Below the pieces are notes generated by a model. The model did no database searches. It was not told where the DNA came from and worked only from the letters and a program-made list of their open reading frames with translations. A DNA stretch of 55,362 nucleotides. Source: Bacteroidota bacterium (lineage in GTDB: Bacteria; Bacteroidota; Bacteroidia; NS11-12g; UBA955). The position numbers and the translations under genes are program-made. Below, piece after piece: positions 1 through 9,017 of this stretch (the stretch's first letter is position 1; every line of letters begins with the position of its first letter). The DNA lies in NCBI GenBank assembly GCA_027621365.1, contig JAQCBH010000014.1, forward strand, positions 1-55,362, given 5' to 3'.

Positions 1-167
1 GCAGAGCGCCGCGGCTTTTTTATGCCCTCTATAGGCAAATCTCTATGCTGTTGATGCAATCGTGTAATTAAGCCCAATAGGGGCTCCTTTCAGCGGCCCA
101 TGAGCCAACAAGTGAAACATAACGGTGTGCACTGTTAACCCAATACTTCCCTGATTCTTAACCCCAT
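1..167. other. Left-edge intergenic stretch
   Basis: No open reading frame or RNA gene is recognisable here. The first 25 bases hold a G+C-rich run followed by T6, which could be the right arm of a terminator for a gene lying left of the window, but the left arm is cut off. A weak hairpin (AGCCC at 71-75 with GGGCT at 81-85) is the only other structure seen. Confidence 0.4.
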
Positions 168-198
168 AAAAAAAGCCGCTCTGTTGAAGCGGCTTTTT
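168..198 (-). terminator. Rho-independent terminator after the coiled-coil gene
   Basis: An 11-bp perfect stem (170-180 with 188-198) has a 7-nt loop. It is flanked by A runs on one side and T runs on the other, so it would work in both directions. It lies just past the stop of the minus-strand gene at 216-1142 and could also end a plus-strand transcript coming from the left. Confidence 0.8.
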
Positions 199-215
199 AC
201 TAGTGCCTAAAGCGA

Positions 216-1142
216 TTAATTCAATTCAAAGGTATTCTTCTGGCGAAGCAAGCCGCGGGTCCACAACTCGCAGGTGTATTTGCCTTTTGTCAAACGACCT
301 TCCAATGTCCCTTTTGGAGGAAAATACCACTTTACCTTTTGCAATGCACCATCAAATTGGATGGTCTCATTCAAGGAAACAACGGTACTCTTATCCTGCA
401 ATGATTTGTTGGTTGTTGACAAAATAGCCCCGTTGGGATCAATAACGCGAATGACGATTTGCTCTTCCACAACGGAAGTAACCAAAGGGTTTTCCAAGAT
501 GTCGAAGGTGATCATCAACTTCTCAAGATTCTTCGCTGAGGTAGAAGGCTCACGCTGGCCTTTTCTCTGCATCAATCCTGTAGTTAACAAGGCTCCAAAT
601 TGTGGACGAGCACCTCTTTCCAAACGATCCTTTAAGTCGAAGTTCTCAGCCGACAAAATTTGGTTGTTTTCTCGAGCCGAATCCAGTTCAGCCACCATAA
701 TGGCACGCTCATTCGACATTTGTTCAATTTGTGCCATAAGCTCAGCCACACGCTTCTTGGCCTCTTCCAACTGACGACGCAAATCTTCAAGACTTCCTGT
801 CTTCCCCATGCTAGTTCCAGTATTCCCACCTCTAGCCAACTGGCGTCTCAAACTGTAAATTTGTTTGTAAGCTTCAATGACTCTTGGGTTGTTATCTCCC
901 TCAAGTAACTCAACTTTTGAAACCAAAGTTGCATTTTCATTTCGATAGTTTTGTACCAACGCATTCAACGAATCTTCTACGCGCAGCAATTCTTGTTCAA
1001 CAGAATCTCTTTGACGGCGCATTTGAATTTCGTTTTCTATGGCAATTTGACCTTTGCTTTTTTCTGAAAATAAGAATGCATTGGCTCCCAATGACAGGAG
1101 AAGCAAAACAATCAAGAGGGCGGTTACGGCGGTTTTCTTCAT
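216..1142 (-). CDS. Membrane-anchored coiled-coil protein, function unknown
   Basis: This 308-residue protein starts with MKKTAVTALLIVLLLL, a single hydrophobic N-terminal segment (uncleaved anchor or signal). A long heptad-rich, charged region follows (roughly residues 25-180, many E/R/K/Q with spaced L/I). The C-terminal third (about 200-308) is non-coiled and beta-rich, with VIRVIDPNGAIL and KYTCELWTRG. The ATG at 1142 is preferred over a TTG eight codons upstream because the hydrophobic segment begins there. I do not recognise the family; the plan suggests an inner-membrane anchor, periplasmic coiled coil and C-terminal beta domain. The gene is monocistronic or last in its unit, with a terminator directly downstream. 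Confidence 0.8.
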   Translation of the reverse strand: MKKTAVTALLIVLLLLSLGANAFLFSEKSKGQIAIENEIQMRRQRDSVEQELLRVEDSLNALVQNYRNENATLVSKVELLEGDNNPRVIEAYKQIYSLRRQLARGGNTGTSMGKTGSLEDLRRQLEEAKKRVAELMAQIEQMSNERAIMVAELDSARENNQILSAENFDLKDRLERGARPQFGALLTTGLMQRKGQREPSTSAKNLEKLMITFDILENPLVTSVVEEQIVIRVIDPNGAILSTTNKSLQDKSTVVSLNETIQFDGALQKVKWYFPPKGTLEGRLTKGKYTCELWTRGLLRQKNTFELN

Positions 1143-1247
1143 AGTTACCTTAGGTGTATTACACAATATTAACCCTCAAAAAACACCCAAGAAACCACTC
1201 GACCAAAAATGGGATATAATCTGACCAAAAAAAGGTTTTCAACCGGG

Positions 1248-2624
1248 CTACAACCCCAATAAAACCTGAATATTAGCATCAGCATCCACAATTCGTCCAC
1301 AAGCGTCAATTTTCAGGACTTGTGGCAATGATTGCCACTGCATTTTGCGAGCGGCTCGATTGTCCATTACAATTTGATCATAAGCAAAGCCAAATCGTCG
1401 ATTCAAGGTTTGAACATACCTCGCATTTCCACCTTGAGCAACCATCATGATTCGAACATTCAGAATCGATTGAGGATCTTGAACCCATTTTCGAATCTCC
1501 CGCAATGAGGGCTCTTCCCCATCGTGCTCCCGTTTGTAGACAAGACTCAAATCTTGCCAGGCGCGGAACTGATTTTGAGAAAAACCGGCTAGAGCAAGGG
1601 AATCGGTTGCACTCAACCCCATGTCCGGCTGCCAAACATAGATCCATACAGGTTGATTCCTGTATACTCTCCAACTTCGGTGAATTCCCAACTTTTGTGG
1701 GGAATACAAGCCCGCATCGACCAATTGATACTTAACACGAGGAATTCGCTTTCCCTTTATCAACGGATGATCACCGTCGTCTTGCTCGGTGATGCAAACT
1801 TGAGAACCCGACAGAGACAGTCTCCATGGCCTTCCTCTCCACACAGTATGAACCAATCCTGTGCGAGATTCCCATGCAAATGCATTTTCATCGTCAAAAT
1901 ACAATGAATCCATTGAAATCAGAACCTTATCAACTCCTCTATCTCCGAATTGACCGTTGAAATTTTGATCAATGACCGCCACATATACTTGTTTGCTTGA
2001 ATCAAGGGAAAAGGACCCCCAGCGCAAATTCAAGCGTTGGTATCGAAAAGCAGAAGCGGCACCCATATAAACACGGGGACCACACAACGAATGCACTGAG
2101 GCATCGTGCATTTGGGCAAAGGCCGAAAACCGCCCTACAGGAAAAGGCTCCATCAAAAGAGAAAGTCCAGGAGCCAAACTCAATTTCCATGGAATAAATA
2201 GATTCCAGAGAGTATCGCCTTTGACATGACTAAAGTCCAAATTCCCATTGGGATCTACCCAGTAGACTCTGATCATTCGGCCTTGGTGCAATTGTTCCTG
2301 CACTAGGACCAAGGTATGATCTTCGATGGGCCCCTTATAATCTCGTCTCGCATAGACCCAGAAATAGGAGTTTCTCGAGCTCCCCAGATTCCAATTCTCA
2401 GGTCTTTTGAAGGCAAATTGGCGCGGAATATCACCCAGACTAGCCGAAGCCAAATCCAAGGGTTCGTAAATGGAATCTCCAGAAAGGACAAAACGATTGA
2501 TGGGCTGCATAGAGCGCAGCTCGCTTTGTGATACGCCTTGACGAGACAATTCAATGCATCTTGGGGACTGAGCGTAAGTGGCTAAGACCCAAAACCATAA
2601 CAGCGATAACAGAACTCGTTTCAA
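1248..2624 (-). CDS. Exported hypothetical protein with possible thioredoxin-like C terminus
   Basis: This 458-residue protein begins MKRVLLSLLWFWVLATYAQ, a clear signal peptide cut after AYAQ-like residues. The start codon is TTG (2624-2622), four bases after the stop of the DUF6728-type gene, with no ATG nearby. The middle (about 205-250) contains AVIDQNFNGQFGDRGVDK, a D-x-N-x-N-G calcium-loop-like pattern common in exported Bacteroidota proteins. The last 70 residues resemble the second half of a thioredoxin fold (LPQVLKIDACGRIV, with a possible cis-proline), but no CxxC pair is present, so redox activity is not supported. It is the last gene of a lon / DUF6728 / this-gene unit. Function unknown. 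Confidence 0.75.
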   Translation of the reverse strand: MKRVLLSLLWFWVLATYAQSPRCIELSRQGVSQSELRSMQPINRFVLSGDSIYEPLDLASASLGDIPRQFAFKRPENWNLGSSRNSYFWVYARRDYKGPIEDHTLVLVQEQLHQGRMIRVYWVDPNGNLDFSHVKGDTLWNLFIPWKLSLAPGLSLLMEPFPVGRFSAFAQMHDASVHSLCGPRVYMGAASAFRYQRLNLRWGSFSLDSSKQVYVAVIDQNFNGQFGDRGVDKVLISMDSLYFDDENAFAWESRTGLVHTVWRGRPWRLSLSGSQVCITEQDDGDHPLIKGKRIPRVKYQLVDAGLYSPQKLGIHRSWRVYRNQPVWIYVWQPDMGLSATDSLALAGFSQNQFRAWQDLSLVYKREHDGEEPSLREIRKWVQDPQSILNVRIMMVAQGGNARYVQTLNRRFGFAYDQIVMDNRAARKMQWQSLPQVLKIDACGRIVDADANIQVLLGL

Positions 2625-2627
2625 GGA

Positions 2628-2783
2628 TTACTTGAATACAAATCGAACCAAAATAATTACCAATGCGATAGCGAACATAAGCAGGCTAACCCGATTCATG
2701 CCGTGCATGAGCCGAGTATTCAAATTCCGTTCGCCCTCTTGCTTTTGGAAGGTCAAATAGGACCAGATTTTTCTGAAGATCAT
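2628..2783 (-). CDS. DUF6728-type small membrane protein
   Basis: A 51-residue ORF runs from an ATG at 2783 to TAA at 2628. It begins MIFRKIWSYLTFQKQEGE, continues with TRLMHGMNRVSLLMF, and ends in one hydrophobic helix (about residues 34-49) and a basic tail. The arrangement (short charged N terminus, R-x-MHG-hNR-h-S motif, single C-terminal membrane segment) matches what I recall of the DUF6728 family, found next to unrelated genes in many Bacteroidota. It sits 15 bp after lon and 3 bp before the next gene, so it is probably co-transcribed with both. Function unknown. Confidence 0.7.
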   Translation of the reverse strand: MIFRKIWSYLTFQKQEGERNLNTRLMHGMNRVSLLMFAIALVIILVRFVFK

Positions 2784-2798
2784 ACCCAAATATACAGT

Positions 2799-5270
2799 TT
2801 ATTTCGAGGCTTTCTCGCTGGAAACGACCAACTGGATGGGTTGGGCAACAGGCTCTTCGGTCAAGGCCAAATCCAAGACTTGCAGCATGTTGCTAACGTA
2901 GCTAAACTGCATCCCTTTGATGTAAGCCTCAGGAATATCCAGAATGTCTTTGCGGTTTTGCTCACACAAAATCACCTCTTGAATACCCGCTCGTTTGGCC
3001 GCCAATACTTTTTCCTTGATTCCACCGACCGGTAAAACCTTGCCTCTCAAGGTGATTTCCCCGGTCATGGCCAAGCGATTTTTTACCCGTTTTTGGGTCA
3101 TCAAGGAAGCCAGAGAGGTCAATACCGTTACCCCTGCTGACGGGCCGTCTTTGGGAATGGCCCCAGCTGGGAAATGCACGTGAATATCATAGGAATCGAA
3201 AAGTTCAGCCTCCAGTCCCAAATAATCGGAATGGGCTCTCAAGAAACTGGCTGCTATGTGCACCGACTCTTTCATGACATCTCCCAATTGACCGGTGATT
3301 TGCAGCCTTCCCTTTCCTTTAGACAAGGCACTTTCTACAAACAACACCGACCCACCCATGGGCGACCATGCCAAACCCGTTACTACACCTGCTGTTTCGT
3401 TGTTCTCATAGTGTTCAGGTTCCAATTTCTCAGCTCCCAAAACGGATTCCACCTCTTCTATTTTAAAAGTCGAATTATAGGGTGATTCAGACGCCACGTG
3501 TTGAGCAGCAGAACGAGCCAAAGCTGCGATCTTCTTATCCAACCCACGCACTCCTGACTCTCGTGTATATTGCTCAATGAGTACTTCTAAGGCCTTATCT
3601 GTCACCTTAAAATCTCTGACTTTCAATCCGTGAGCCTTGCGCTGCTTGGGAACGAGGTATTTTTTGGCTATTTCTTTTTTCTCCTCGATGCTGTATCCGC
3701 TGATATCAATGATCTCCATGCGGTCTAACAAAGCGGGTTGAATGTTATCCAATGAATTGGCTGTGGCTACGAACAATACTTTGCTGAGATCGTAATCCAT
3801 CTCTAGGTAATTGTCGTAGAAGGTGGCATTTTGCTCAGGATCCAATACCTCCAACAAGGCACTTGATGGGTCGCCTCGGAAATCGCGCCCCAACTTATCG
3901 ATTTCATCCAACACGAACACCGGATTGCTGCTGCGTACCTTTTTCAGATTCTGGATGATTCGACCGGGCATGGCACCAATGTAGGTTTTGCGATGGCCTC
4001 TAATCTCTGATTCATCATGCAATCCACCCAAAGACATTCTCACATACTGTCTCCCTAGGGCTCTAGCAATGGACTTGCCCAAACTGGTCTTTCCTACTCC
4101 TGGAGGGCCATACAAGCAGATAATAGGGCTTTTCATATCCCCCTTCAGCTTGAGAACGGCCAAGTATTCCAAAATGCGTCGTTTCACCTTCTCCAAGCCA
4201 AAGTGGTCCTCGTCAAAAACGGCACGAGCGTGATTCAAATCAAAATTGTCTTGGGTAACTTCATTCCATGGCAGGTCCAACAACAACTGCACATAATTCA
4301 AGCCCACCGAATAATCAGGAGAAGCTGGATTAATGCGCATCAAGCGATCCAATTCTTTGTTAAAATGTTCGTGTACCGATTTGCTCCAGGCTTTGGCATC
4401 GCCCTTTTCGCGCAGATTGTCAATCTCTTTATCAGGTGTATCACCTCCTAATTCTTCTTGAATGGCGCGTATTTGCTGCTGCAAGAAGTATTCTTTTTGC
4501 TGCTTATCAATGTCGATTCTGACCTTGTTTTGGATTTGATCTTTGAGCTCCAACATTTGCAGCTCTTTCAATACATACTCCAATACCTTAGAAGCTCTTT
4601 TGGTCGGATTCAACTCCTCCAAAAGTGCCTGCTTTTCATGCAATTCGATGTTCAAATTGCTCGCTACAAAGTGAATCAAGAATCGATTCGAATCGATATT
4701 TTTCAAGGCAATCACCGCTTCACTCGGGATATTGGGCGACAGAGCGATGATTCGTTGACTGACATCCTTGATGCTGTCAATGATGGCTTGGTATTCCTTG
4801 TCTTCTTGGAAAGCTTCGTCATCCAAATGGGTCGTATTGGCTTTCAAGTAAGGGTCTTCTTGGGTATACTCCCCAATGGAAATTCTGCGCTTGCCCTGAA
4901 TGATGACCGTAGAGCTGCCATCGGGCATGCGCATCAAGCGAACAATCTGAGCCAGAGTTCCAATGGGATACAAATCGGCTGGGCCTGGATCTTCCATTTC
5001 GGGATTGCGCTGGGCCACCACAGCGATGGTTTTATCAGCCTTATTGGCCTCTTTGATCAAACGAATGCTCTTGTCTCGCCCTACGGTTATGGGAAAAATC
5101 ACCCCCGGAAAAAGGACGGTATTTCGAATGGTCAATACTGGCAATTCGCTGGGCACCGACATGCGGTTGCTCTCTTCCTCCTCTTGTTTGGAAAATAGCG
5201 GGAGGAACTCCGGACTATCGTCCATTTGATCGTGATTCAATTGCCAGATGGATTCGTTGGGATCAAACAT
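2799..5270 (-). CDS. lon: ATP-dependent Lon protease
   Basis: This is an 823-residue cytosolic protease that unfolds and degrades misfolded and regulatory proteins. The order is the N-terminal substrate-binding LON domain (PVLTIRNTVLFPGVIFPI, about residue 43), a coiled-coil linker, an AAA+ module with Walker A GPPGVGKTSLGKS (about 388-400) and Walker B VFVLDEIDKL, and a C-terminal S16 protease domain. The catalytic dyad is Ser711 in PKDGPSAG and Lys754 in GGIKEKV, spaced 43 residues apart as in E. coli Lon. Length is usual for LonA, with a slightly long N terminus of about 40 residues before the LON domain. No -7 box was found in the 160 bp upstream, and no regulatory signal could be assigned. 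Confidence 0.97.
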   Translation of the reverse strand: MFDPNESIWQLNHDQMDDSPEFLPLFSKQEEEESNRMSVPSELPVLTIRNTVLFPGVIFPITVGRDKSIRLIKEANKADKTIAVVAQRNPEMEDPGPADLYPIGTLAQIVRLMRMPDGSSTVIIQGKRRISIGEYTQEDPYLKANTTHLDDEAFQEDKEYQAIIDSIKDVSQRIIALSPNIPSEAVIALKNIDSNRFLIHFVASNLNIELHEKQALLEELNPTKRASKVLEYVLKELQMLELKDQIQNKVRIDIDKQQKEYFLQQQIRAIQEELGGDTPDKEIDNLREKGDAKAWSKSVHEHFNKELDRLMRINPASPDYSVGLNYVQLLLDLPWNEVTQDNFDLNHARAVFDEDHFGLEKVKRRILEYLAVLKLKGDMKSPIICLYGPPGVGKTSLGKSIARALGRQYVRMSLGGLHDESEIRGHRKTYIGAMPGRIIQNLKKVRSSNPVFVLDEIDKLGRDFRGDPSSALLEVLDPEQNATFYDNYLEMDYDLSKVLFVATANSLDNIQPALLDRMEIIDISGYSIEEKKEIAKKYLVPKQRKAHGLKVRDFKVTDKALEVLIEQYTRESGVRGLDKKIAALARSAAQHVASESPYNSTFKIEEVESVLGAEKLEPEHYENNETAGVVTGLAWSPMGGSVLFVESALSKGKGRLQITGQLGDVMKESVHIAASFLRAHSDYLGLEAELFDSYDIHVHFPAGAIPKDGPSAGVTVLTSLASLMTQKRVKNRLAMTGEITLRGKVLPVGGIKEKVLAAKRAGIQEVILCEQNRKDILDIPEAYIKGMQFSYVSNMLQVLDLALTEEPVAQPIQLVVSSEKASK

Positions 5271-5430
5271 GGTTTTCTACATTACAAGTGCCATGCCAAG
5301 TAAGGCCGCAATGTCAGTTATCGAGAAATCTATGACAACAACCCACCATGTATGACAGAATGGCGCATTTGAGGTTTGCAAAATCTGAACTCATCACCGA
5401 GATTTGTGAAAATCGTTTCGAACTAGAACT

Positions 5431-6285
5431 ATGAAATTCAAACACATTCTTTGGGCTTTGGCTGTACCTGCCTTGGCTTTTTTGGCCTCTTGCGGAGAAG
5501 ACAGCAAGGACCCCAAACCGACTTTAGCCCTTACTGGGGGTGCGGGCCTTATTGCTGGTGATTGCCAAGTTGGTCCTGACTCTATGTTGGCTTTCAGTAT
5601 TACAGCAACGGCTGGATCTGAAAACTTGAAAGGCGTGACCATCACCGCATCCGTCAATGGTGCTTCTGCCGTTGTAGCTTTTGACACCATGCTTACGGGA
5701 AAGACCGCGAGCTTTTTGGCTCAGCGCCAAGTGGCTGGTAACGTCGGTGATGAGGTTGTTTACACCATCACTGCTGCCGATGCCAATGGCCAAACGGCCG
5801 AAGTTAAATTGAACATTGAGGTAACGCCCGCCTTGTTGCCCCTTGACAATTTGGTACAAGGTCAAAAGGTTTACAATTATTTGTACAATGGATTCACTTC
5901 TGGTTACAACCTGAACCTGGGTGTGGCCTTGACGTCTGGATCAGCGGGAACCTTGAAAGACATTTTGGACAAAACTCCTACTGGAGCCGCTGAATTCACC
6001 TCTACTTGGGGTAGCGGAAACGGCGCCAAGTTCGTTCGCGTTACAGCCAATGACTTCACCAATGCTAGTACCACAACCTTCTTGTACAACTTGTGGAAAG
6101 CCAATGCGGCATCGGCTACTACCGAGATTAGCAACATTGTAAAAAACGACATCATTTTGGTTAAAACAGGCCAAGATTTGACCTACAACATTTATATTTT
6201 GAAAATTGAGAACGTCGTTATCAATACCGCCGCTGGTAACCACAACGACTACATTCAATTCGCCTACAAGGGCAAAGACAATTAA
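5431..6285 (+). CDS. Secreted lipoprotein, function unknown
   Basis: This 284-residue protein has a type II signal peptide: MKFKHILWALAVPALAFLA followed by the lipobox cysteine (LASC-GED, Cys21). Mature protein starts with an acidic linker CGEDSKDPKP, so it is probably carried to the outer membrane. The body is rich in Ala/Gly/Thr/Val and predicted beta, with an Ig- or PKD-like feel around residues 40-135 (TITASVNGASAVVAFDT, VVYTITAADANGQ). The second half (about 145-280) looks like a separate domain, with VQGQKVYNYLYNGFTSGYN. I do not recognise a named family. The gene stands alone, divergent from lon, and ends at a strong terminator 22 bp after its stop. Confidence 0.85.
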   Translation: MKFKHILWALAVPALAFLASCGEDSKDPKPTLALTGGAGLIAGDCQVGPDSMLAFSITATAGSENLKGVTITASVNGASAVVAFDTMLTGKTASFLAQRQVAGNVGDEVVYTITAADANGQTAEVKLNIEVTPALLPLDNLVQGQKVYNYLYNGFTSGYNLNLGVALTSGSAGTLKDILDKTPTGAAEFTSTWGSGNGAKFVRVTANDFTNASTTTFLYNLWKANAASATTEISNIVKNDIILVKTGQDLTYNIYILKIENVVINTAAGNHNDYIQFAYKGKDN

Positions 6286-6307
6286 TCTACCAAACGTGTA
6301 GAAACGA

Positions 6308-6334
6308 AAAATCCCGCTTCGGCGGGATTTTTTG
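6308..6334 (+). terminator. Rho-independent terminator of the lipoprotein gene
   Basis: A perfect stem (AAATCCCGC with GCGGGATTT) around a TTCG tetraloop is followed by a T run. It lies 22 bp past the lipoprotein stop. Its T tail runs into the TTTG that could serve as the -33 element of pfkA, so terminator and next promoter nearly overlap. Confidence 0.9.
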
Positions 6335-6367
6335 TTTGGTCCCTACCCTTCTTTTGGTCCAAATTTG
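6335..6367 (+). promoter_or_regulatory. Candidate pfkA promoter
   Basis: TTTG at 6335-6338 and CAAATTTG at 6360-6367 are separated by 21 bp, close to the Bacteroidota TTTG-N20-TAnnTTTG pattern with one mismatch (C for T) in the -7 box. The box begins 14 nt before the GTG start, so the predicted leader is only a few nucleotides long. Confidence 0.45.
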
Positions 6368-6373
6368 TACTTA

Positions 6374-7342
6374 GTGAAACGTATTGCTGTATTAACATCA
6401 GGGGGCGACGCACCGGGCATGAATGCTTGCATTCGTGCGGTTGTGCGAGCGGCCATACATTTTGACTTTGAAGTTTACGGCGTTCAACGCGGTTATCAAG
6501 GATTGATCGAGAATTCCATTAAAAAGATGTCTGCAGGTAGTGTAGCCAACATCATTCAGCTGGGTGGAACAGTACTCAAGACAGCTAGAAGCAAGGAATT
6601 CATGACTCCCGAAGGCCGTAAAATGGCCTACGAAAACCTACAAAAACACGGAATTGAAGGATTGGTGTGCATTGGAGGTAATGGTACCTATACCGGTGCT
6701 ATGATTTTTGAAAAAGAATTTGGCATTCCCAGCGTTGGATGTCCCGGAACCATAGACAACGATTTGTCAGGTACCGATTATACCATTGGTTATGACACAG
6801 CCATCAACACGGCTATGGATGCCATTGACAAAATTCGCGATACAGCAGACAGCCACAACCGCGTCTTTTTCATCGAAGTTATGGGGCGTCATTCTGGACA
6901 CATTGCTTTGAATGCTGGTATTGCGGGTGGTGCTGAAGGAATTTTCATCCCTGAGCGCGAAAACGAGTTGCGAGACATCATGAAAACATACGAAAACAAG
7001 CGACGCAAAAAGGAGTTCAGCATTTTCGTAGTGGCCGAAGGCGAAGAAGATGGCAAAGCCTTTGACATAGCCCACAAATTCCAAGAGGCCTACCCCGAGA
7101 CCGATTGCAAAGTGACCGTTTTGGGTCACATTCAACGAGGAGGAAGACCTACTGCAAATGACCGCATATTGGCTTCAAGGCTTGGCGCTCACGCCGTCAA
7201 AGCTCTGAGCGAAGACCATCGCAATGTGGCCATTGGTGTTATAGACAATTCCATTGAACTGACACCCTTCCATGAGGCTATTTACGCTAAAAAAGACGTC
7301 AATGAAAATCTCTGGGTCATGAACAGCATCATTACTCGATAA
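6374..7342 (+). CDS. pfkA: 6-phosphofructokinase with Asn in place of the Mg-binding Asp103
   Basis: This 322-residue cytosolic enzyme would phosphorylate fructose 6-phosphate to fructose 1,6-bisphosphate in glycolysis. Family motifs are GGDAPGMNA (10-18), PGTIDND with the catalytic Asp, EVMGRHSGH and GHIQRGG. Start: GTG at 6374 gives VKRIAVLTSGG, the normal N terminus; an ATG at 6332 would add 14 residues encoded by terminator and promoter DNA. Gly104 fits ATP rather than pyrophosphate use. Oddity: the usual GGDGS nucleotide motif reads GGNGT (101-105). The Asp that coordinates Mg in E. coli PfkA, also residue 103, is Asn here (codon AAT, 6680-6682). Activity may be altered. recN starts 1 bp after its stop, so the two are likely co-transcribed. 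Confidence 0.93.
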   Translation: MKRIAVLTSGGDAPGMNACIRAVVRAAIHFDFEVYGVQRGYQGLIENSIKKMSAGSVANIIQLGGTVLKTARSKEFMTPEGRKMAYENLQKHGIEGLVCIGGNGTYTGAMIFEKEFGIPSVGCPGTIDNDLSGTDYTIGYDTAINTAMDAIDKIRDTADSHNRVFFIEVMGRHSGHIALNAGIAGGAEGIFIPERENELRDIMKTYENKRRKKEFSIFVVAEGEEDGKAFDIAHKFQEAYPETDCKVTVLGHIQRGGRPTANDRILASRLGAHAVKALSEDHRNVAIGVIDNSIELTPFHEAIYAKKDVNENLWVMNSIITR

Positions 7343-7343
7343 T

Positions 7344-9017
7344 ATGCTCACACGGGTTCGCATTTCCAATTACGCGTTGATCCAACACATGGATTTGCAA
7401 TTCCCAAACGGATTGATCACTGTAACAGGTGAAACTGGAGCCGGCAAAAGCATTTTGCTCGGAGCCTTGGGCCTCCTTATGGGCAACCGGGCTGACCACA
7501 GTGTACTCATGGATGCCCAAACCAAATGTATTGTAGAAGGCGAATTTGACATCCAATCACTGGGATTGGAGTCGTTTTTTGAAGACGAAGACCTGGATTA
7601 TTCAAGTACGACCATCATTCGAAGAGAAATCGCTCCAGGAGGCAAAAGCCGATGCTTCATCAATGACACACCCGTAAGCTTAGCCCAAGCCAAAACACTA
7701 GGCTCCCAACTGCTTGACATTCATACGCAACACACCCATTTGTTGGTCACTCATAAAGAGGAACAACTGCAATTATTGGATGAGTATGCTGAAAATGGCG
7801 AACTGTTTAGGAGCTATCAACATTCGTTCAGTCGTCTGAATAAGATTAACAAAGAAATCGAAGCATTTGAGTCTCAACAGCAGGCTTGGATGAGAGAGCG
7901 AGAATTCAATCAATTCCAATTCGATGAATTGTTCTCCTTTCAACCCAGCACTGAGGAAGAGTCTCGACTCGAATCAGAGATCGCTCTACTCAGCCAAAGT
8001 GAAGAGGTAAAAACTGCGTTAATGGGATCTCATCATTCCCTGTCCAATGCCGATACTGCCCTACTGGATGGTCTGAATTCCATTCGAAGCCATTTGAAGC
8101 GTTTTCGAGGAATAAACCCCGAATTAGACTCATTTTTTTCAAGACTTGATGAGGCTTCATTGGAGTTAAGCGATATTTCTGATAGCCTCGCACAGTGGGC
8201 TGATTCAATGGTTTATGATCCCGTTCGATTGGAAGTAGCCAACGAACGTCTGGCCAAGCTCCAAACCTTATTGAGAAAACACCAAGTGGCTAGTTCAGAT
8301 GACCTCATAGCTATCATGCAAAGCCTTGAAAAGTCCTTAATGGGTGTCCAAGAGCAGCAAAGCCACATAGAGGCGCTGAGAAGGGAAAAATCTCTGGTGG
8401 ATTCGGAGTGTCGAGATTTAGCGGAACAATTGCATCAACGTCGCTTGAAAGCGGGAATGCAATGGTGCCAAGAGCTTAGCCTCATGTTGCATCGTTTGGA
8501 TATACCTGACGCAAAAATTGAGTGCAAATGGGATTATGAGCCTGGACAATTCAAAGGTCATGGATCAGATGAACTAAGTCTTCAATTTACAGCCAACAAA
8601 GGATTACCAGCCAGAGATTTAGACAAAGTAGCATCAGGAGGAGAACTCTCCCGTTTGAACTTCAGTATTCGGAGTTTAGGCGCAGCCAAACGGCCTTCTG
8701 CCACCCTGATTTATGACGAGGCTGACACTGGAATTTCGGGACCCGTAGCTCTTCAAATGGGTCAATTGTTGAGAACCATGGGACTTCACATGCAGACCGT
8801 GGCCATCACCCATCTTCCGCAGGTAGCCAGTGCGGGAAATCATCAACTTTTTGTGTACAAAGACCGCGATTCTGATCAAACAACGAGCCAATTCAAATGG
8901 CTAGACAGGAACGAGCGCATATACCAGTTGGCTCAATTGCTGAGCCACGAAAACCCCAGTGATTCAGCTATAAAAAATGCGGAAGAACTGTTGGTTTCTT
9001 TTGAGGAATCAAAGTAA
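7344..9017 (+). CDS. recN: DNA repair protein RecN
   Basis: This 557-residue SMC-like ATPase acts in double-strand break repair. Walker A is GETGAGKS (29-36). A coiled-coil middle (about 155-360) is rich in Q/E/L. The ABC signature and following helix read ASGGELSRLNFSIRS, and Walker B reads LIYDEADTGISG. The D-loop/H region includes VAITHLPQVASAG, a typical RecN stretch. Length is typical (about 550). The start ATG follows the pfkA stop by one base, so it depends on the pfkA transcript or on an internal promoter. Its last nine bases overlap the end of the convergent rnhA gene. Confidence 0.95.
   Translation: MLTRVRISNYALIQHMDLQFPNGLITVTGETGAGKSILLGALGLLMGNRADHSVLMDAQTKCIVEGEFDIQSLGLESFFEDEDLDYSSTTIIRREIAPGGKSRCFINDTPVSLAQAKTLGSQLLDIHTQHTHLLVTHKEEQLQLLDEYAENGELFRSYQHSFSRLNKINKEIEAFESQQQAWMREREFNQFQFDELFSFQPSTEEESRLESEIALLSQSEEVKTALMGSHHSLSNADTALLDGLNSIRSHLKRFRGINPELDSFFSRLDEASLELSDISDSLAQWADSMVYDPVRLEVANERLAKLQTLLRKHQVASSDDLIAIMQSLEKSLMGVQEQQSHIEALRREKSLVDSECRDLAEQLHQRRLKAGMQWCQELSLMLHRLDIPDAKIECKWDYEPGQFKGHGSDELSLQFTANKGLPARDLDKVASGGELSRLNFSIRSLGAAKRPSATLIYDEADTGISGPVALQMGQLLRTMGLHMQTVAITHLPQVASAGNHQLFVYKDRDSDQTTSQFKWLDRNERIYQLAQLLSHENPSDSAIKNAEELLVSFEESK

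Noticed and set aside
71-85. Hairpin AGCCC/GGGCT as a terminator or riboswitch part
   Set aside because: The stem is only 5 bp and is not followed by a T run; too weak to call.
4458-5198. 246-codon plus-strand ORF inside lon
   Set aside because: It is the antisense shadow of lon codons; lon is fully conserved on the other strand.
6332-6373. Upstream ATG for pfkA
   Set aside because: It falls in the terminator tail and promoter; the extra residues have no homologue support, and GTG at 6374 gives the standard N terminus.
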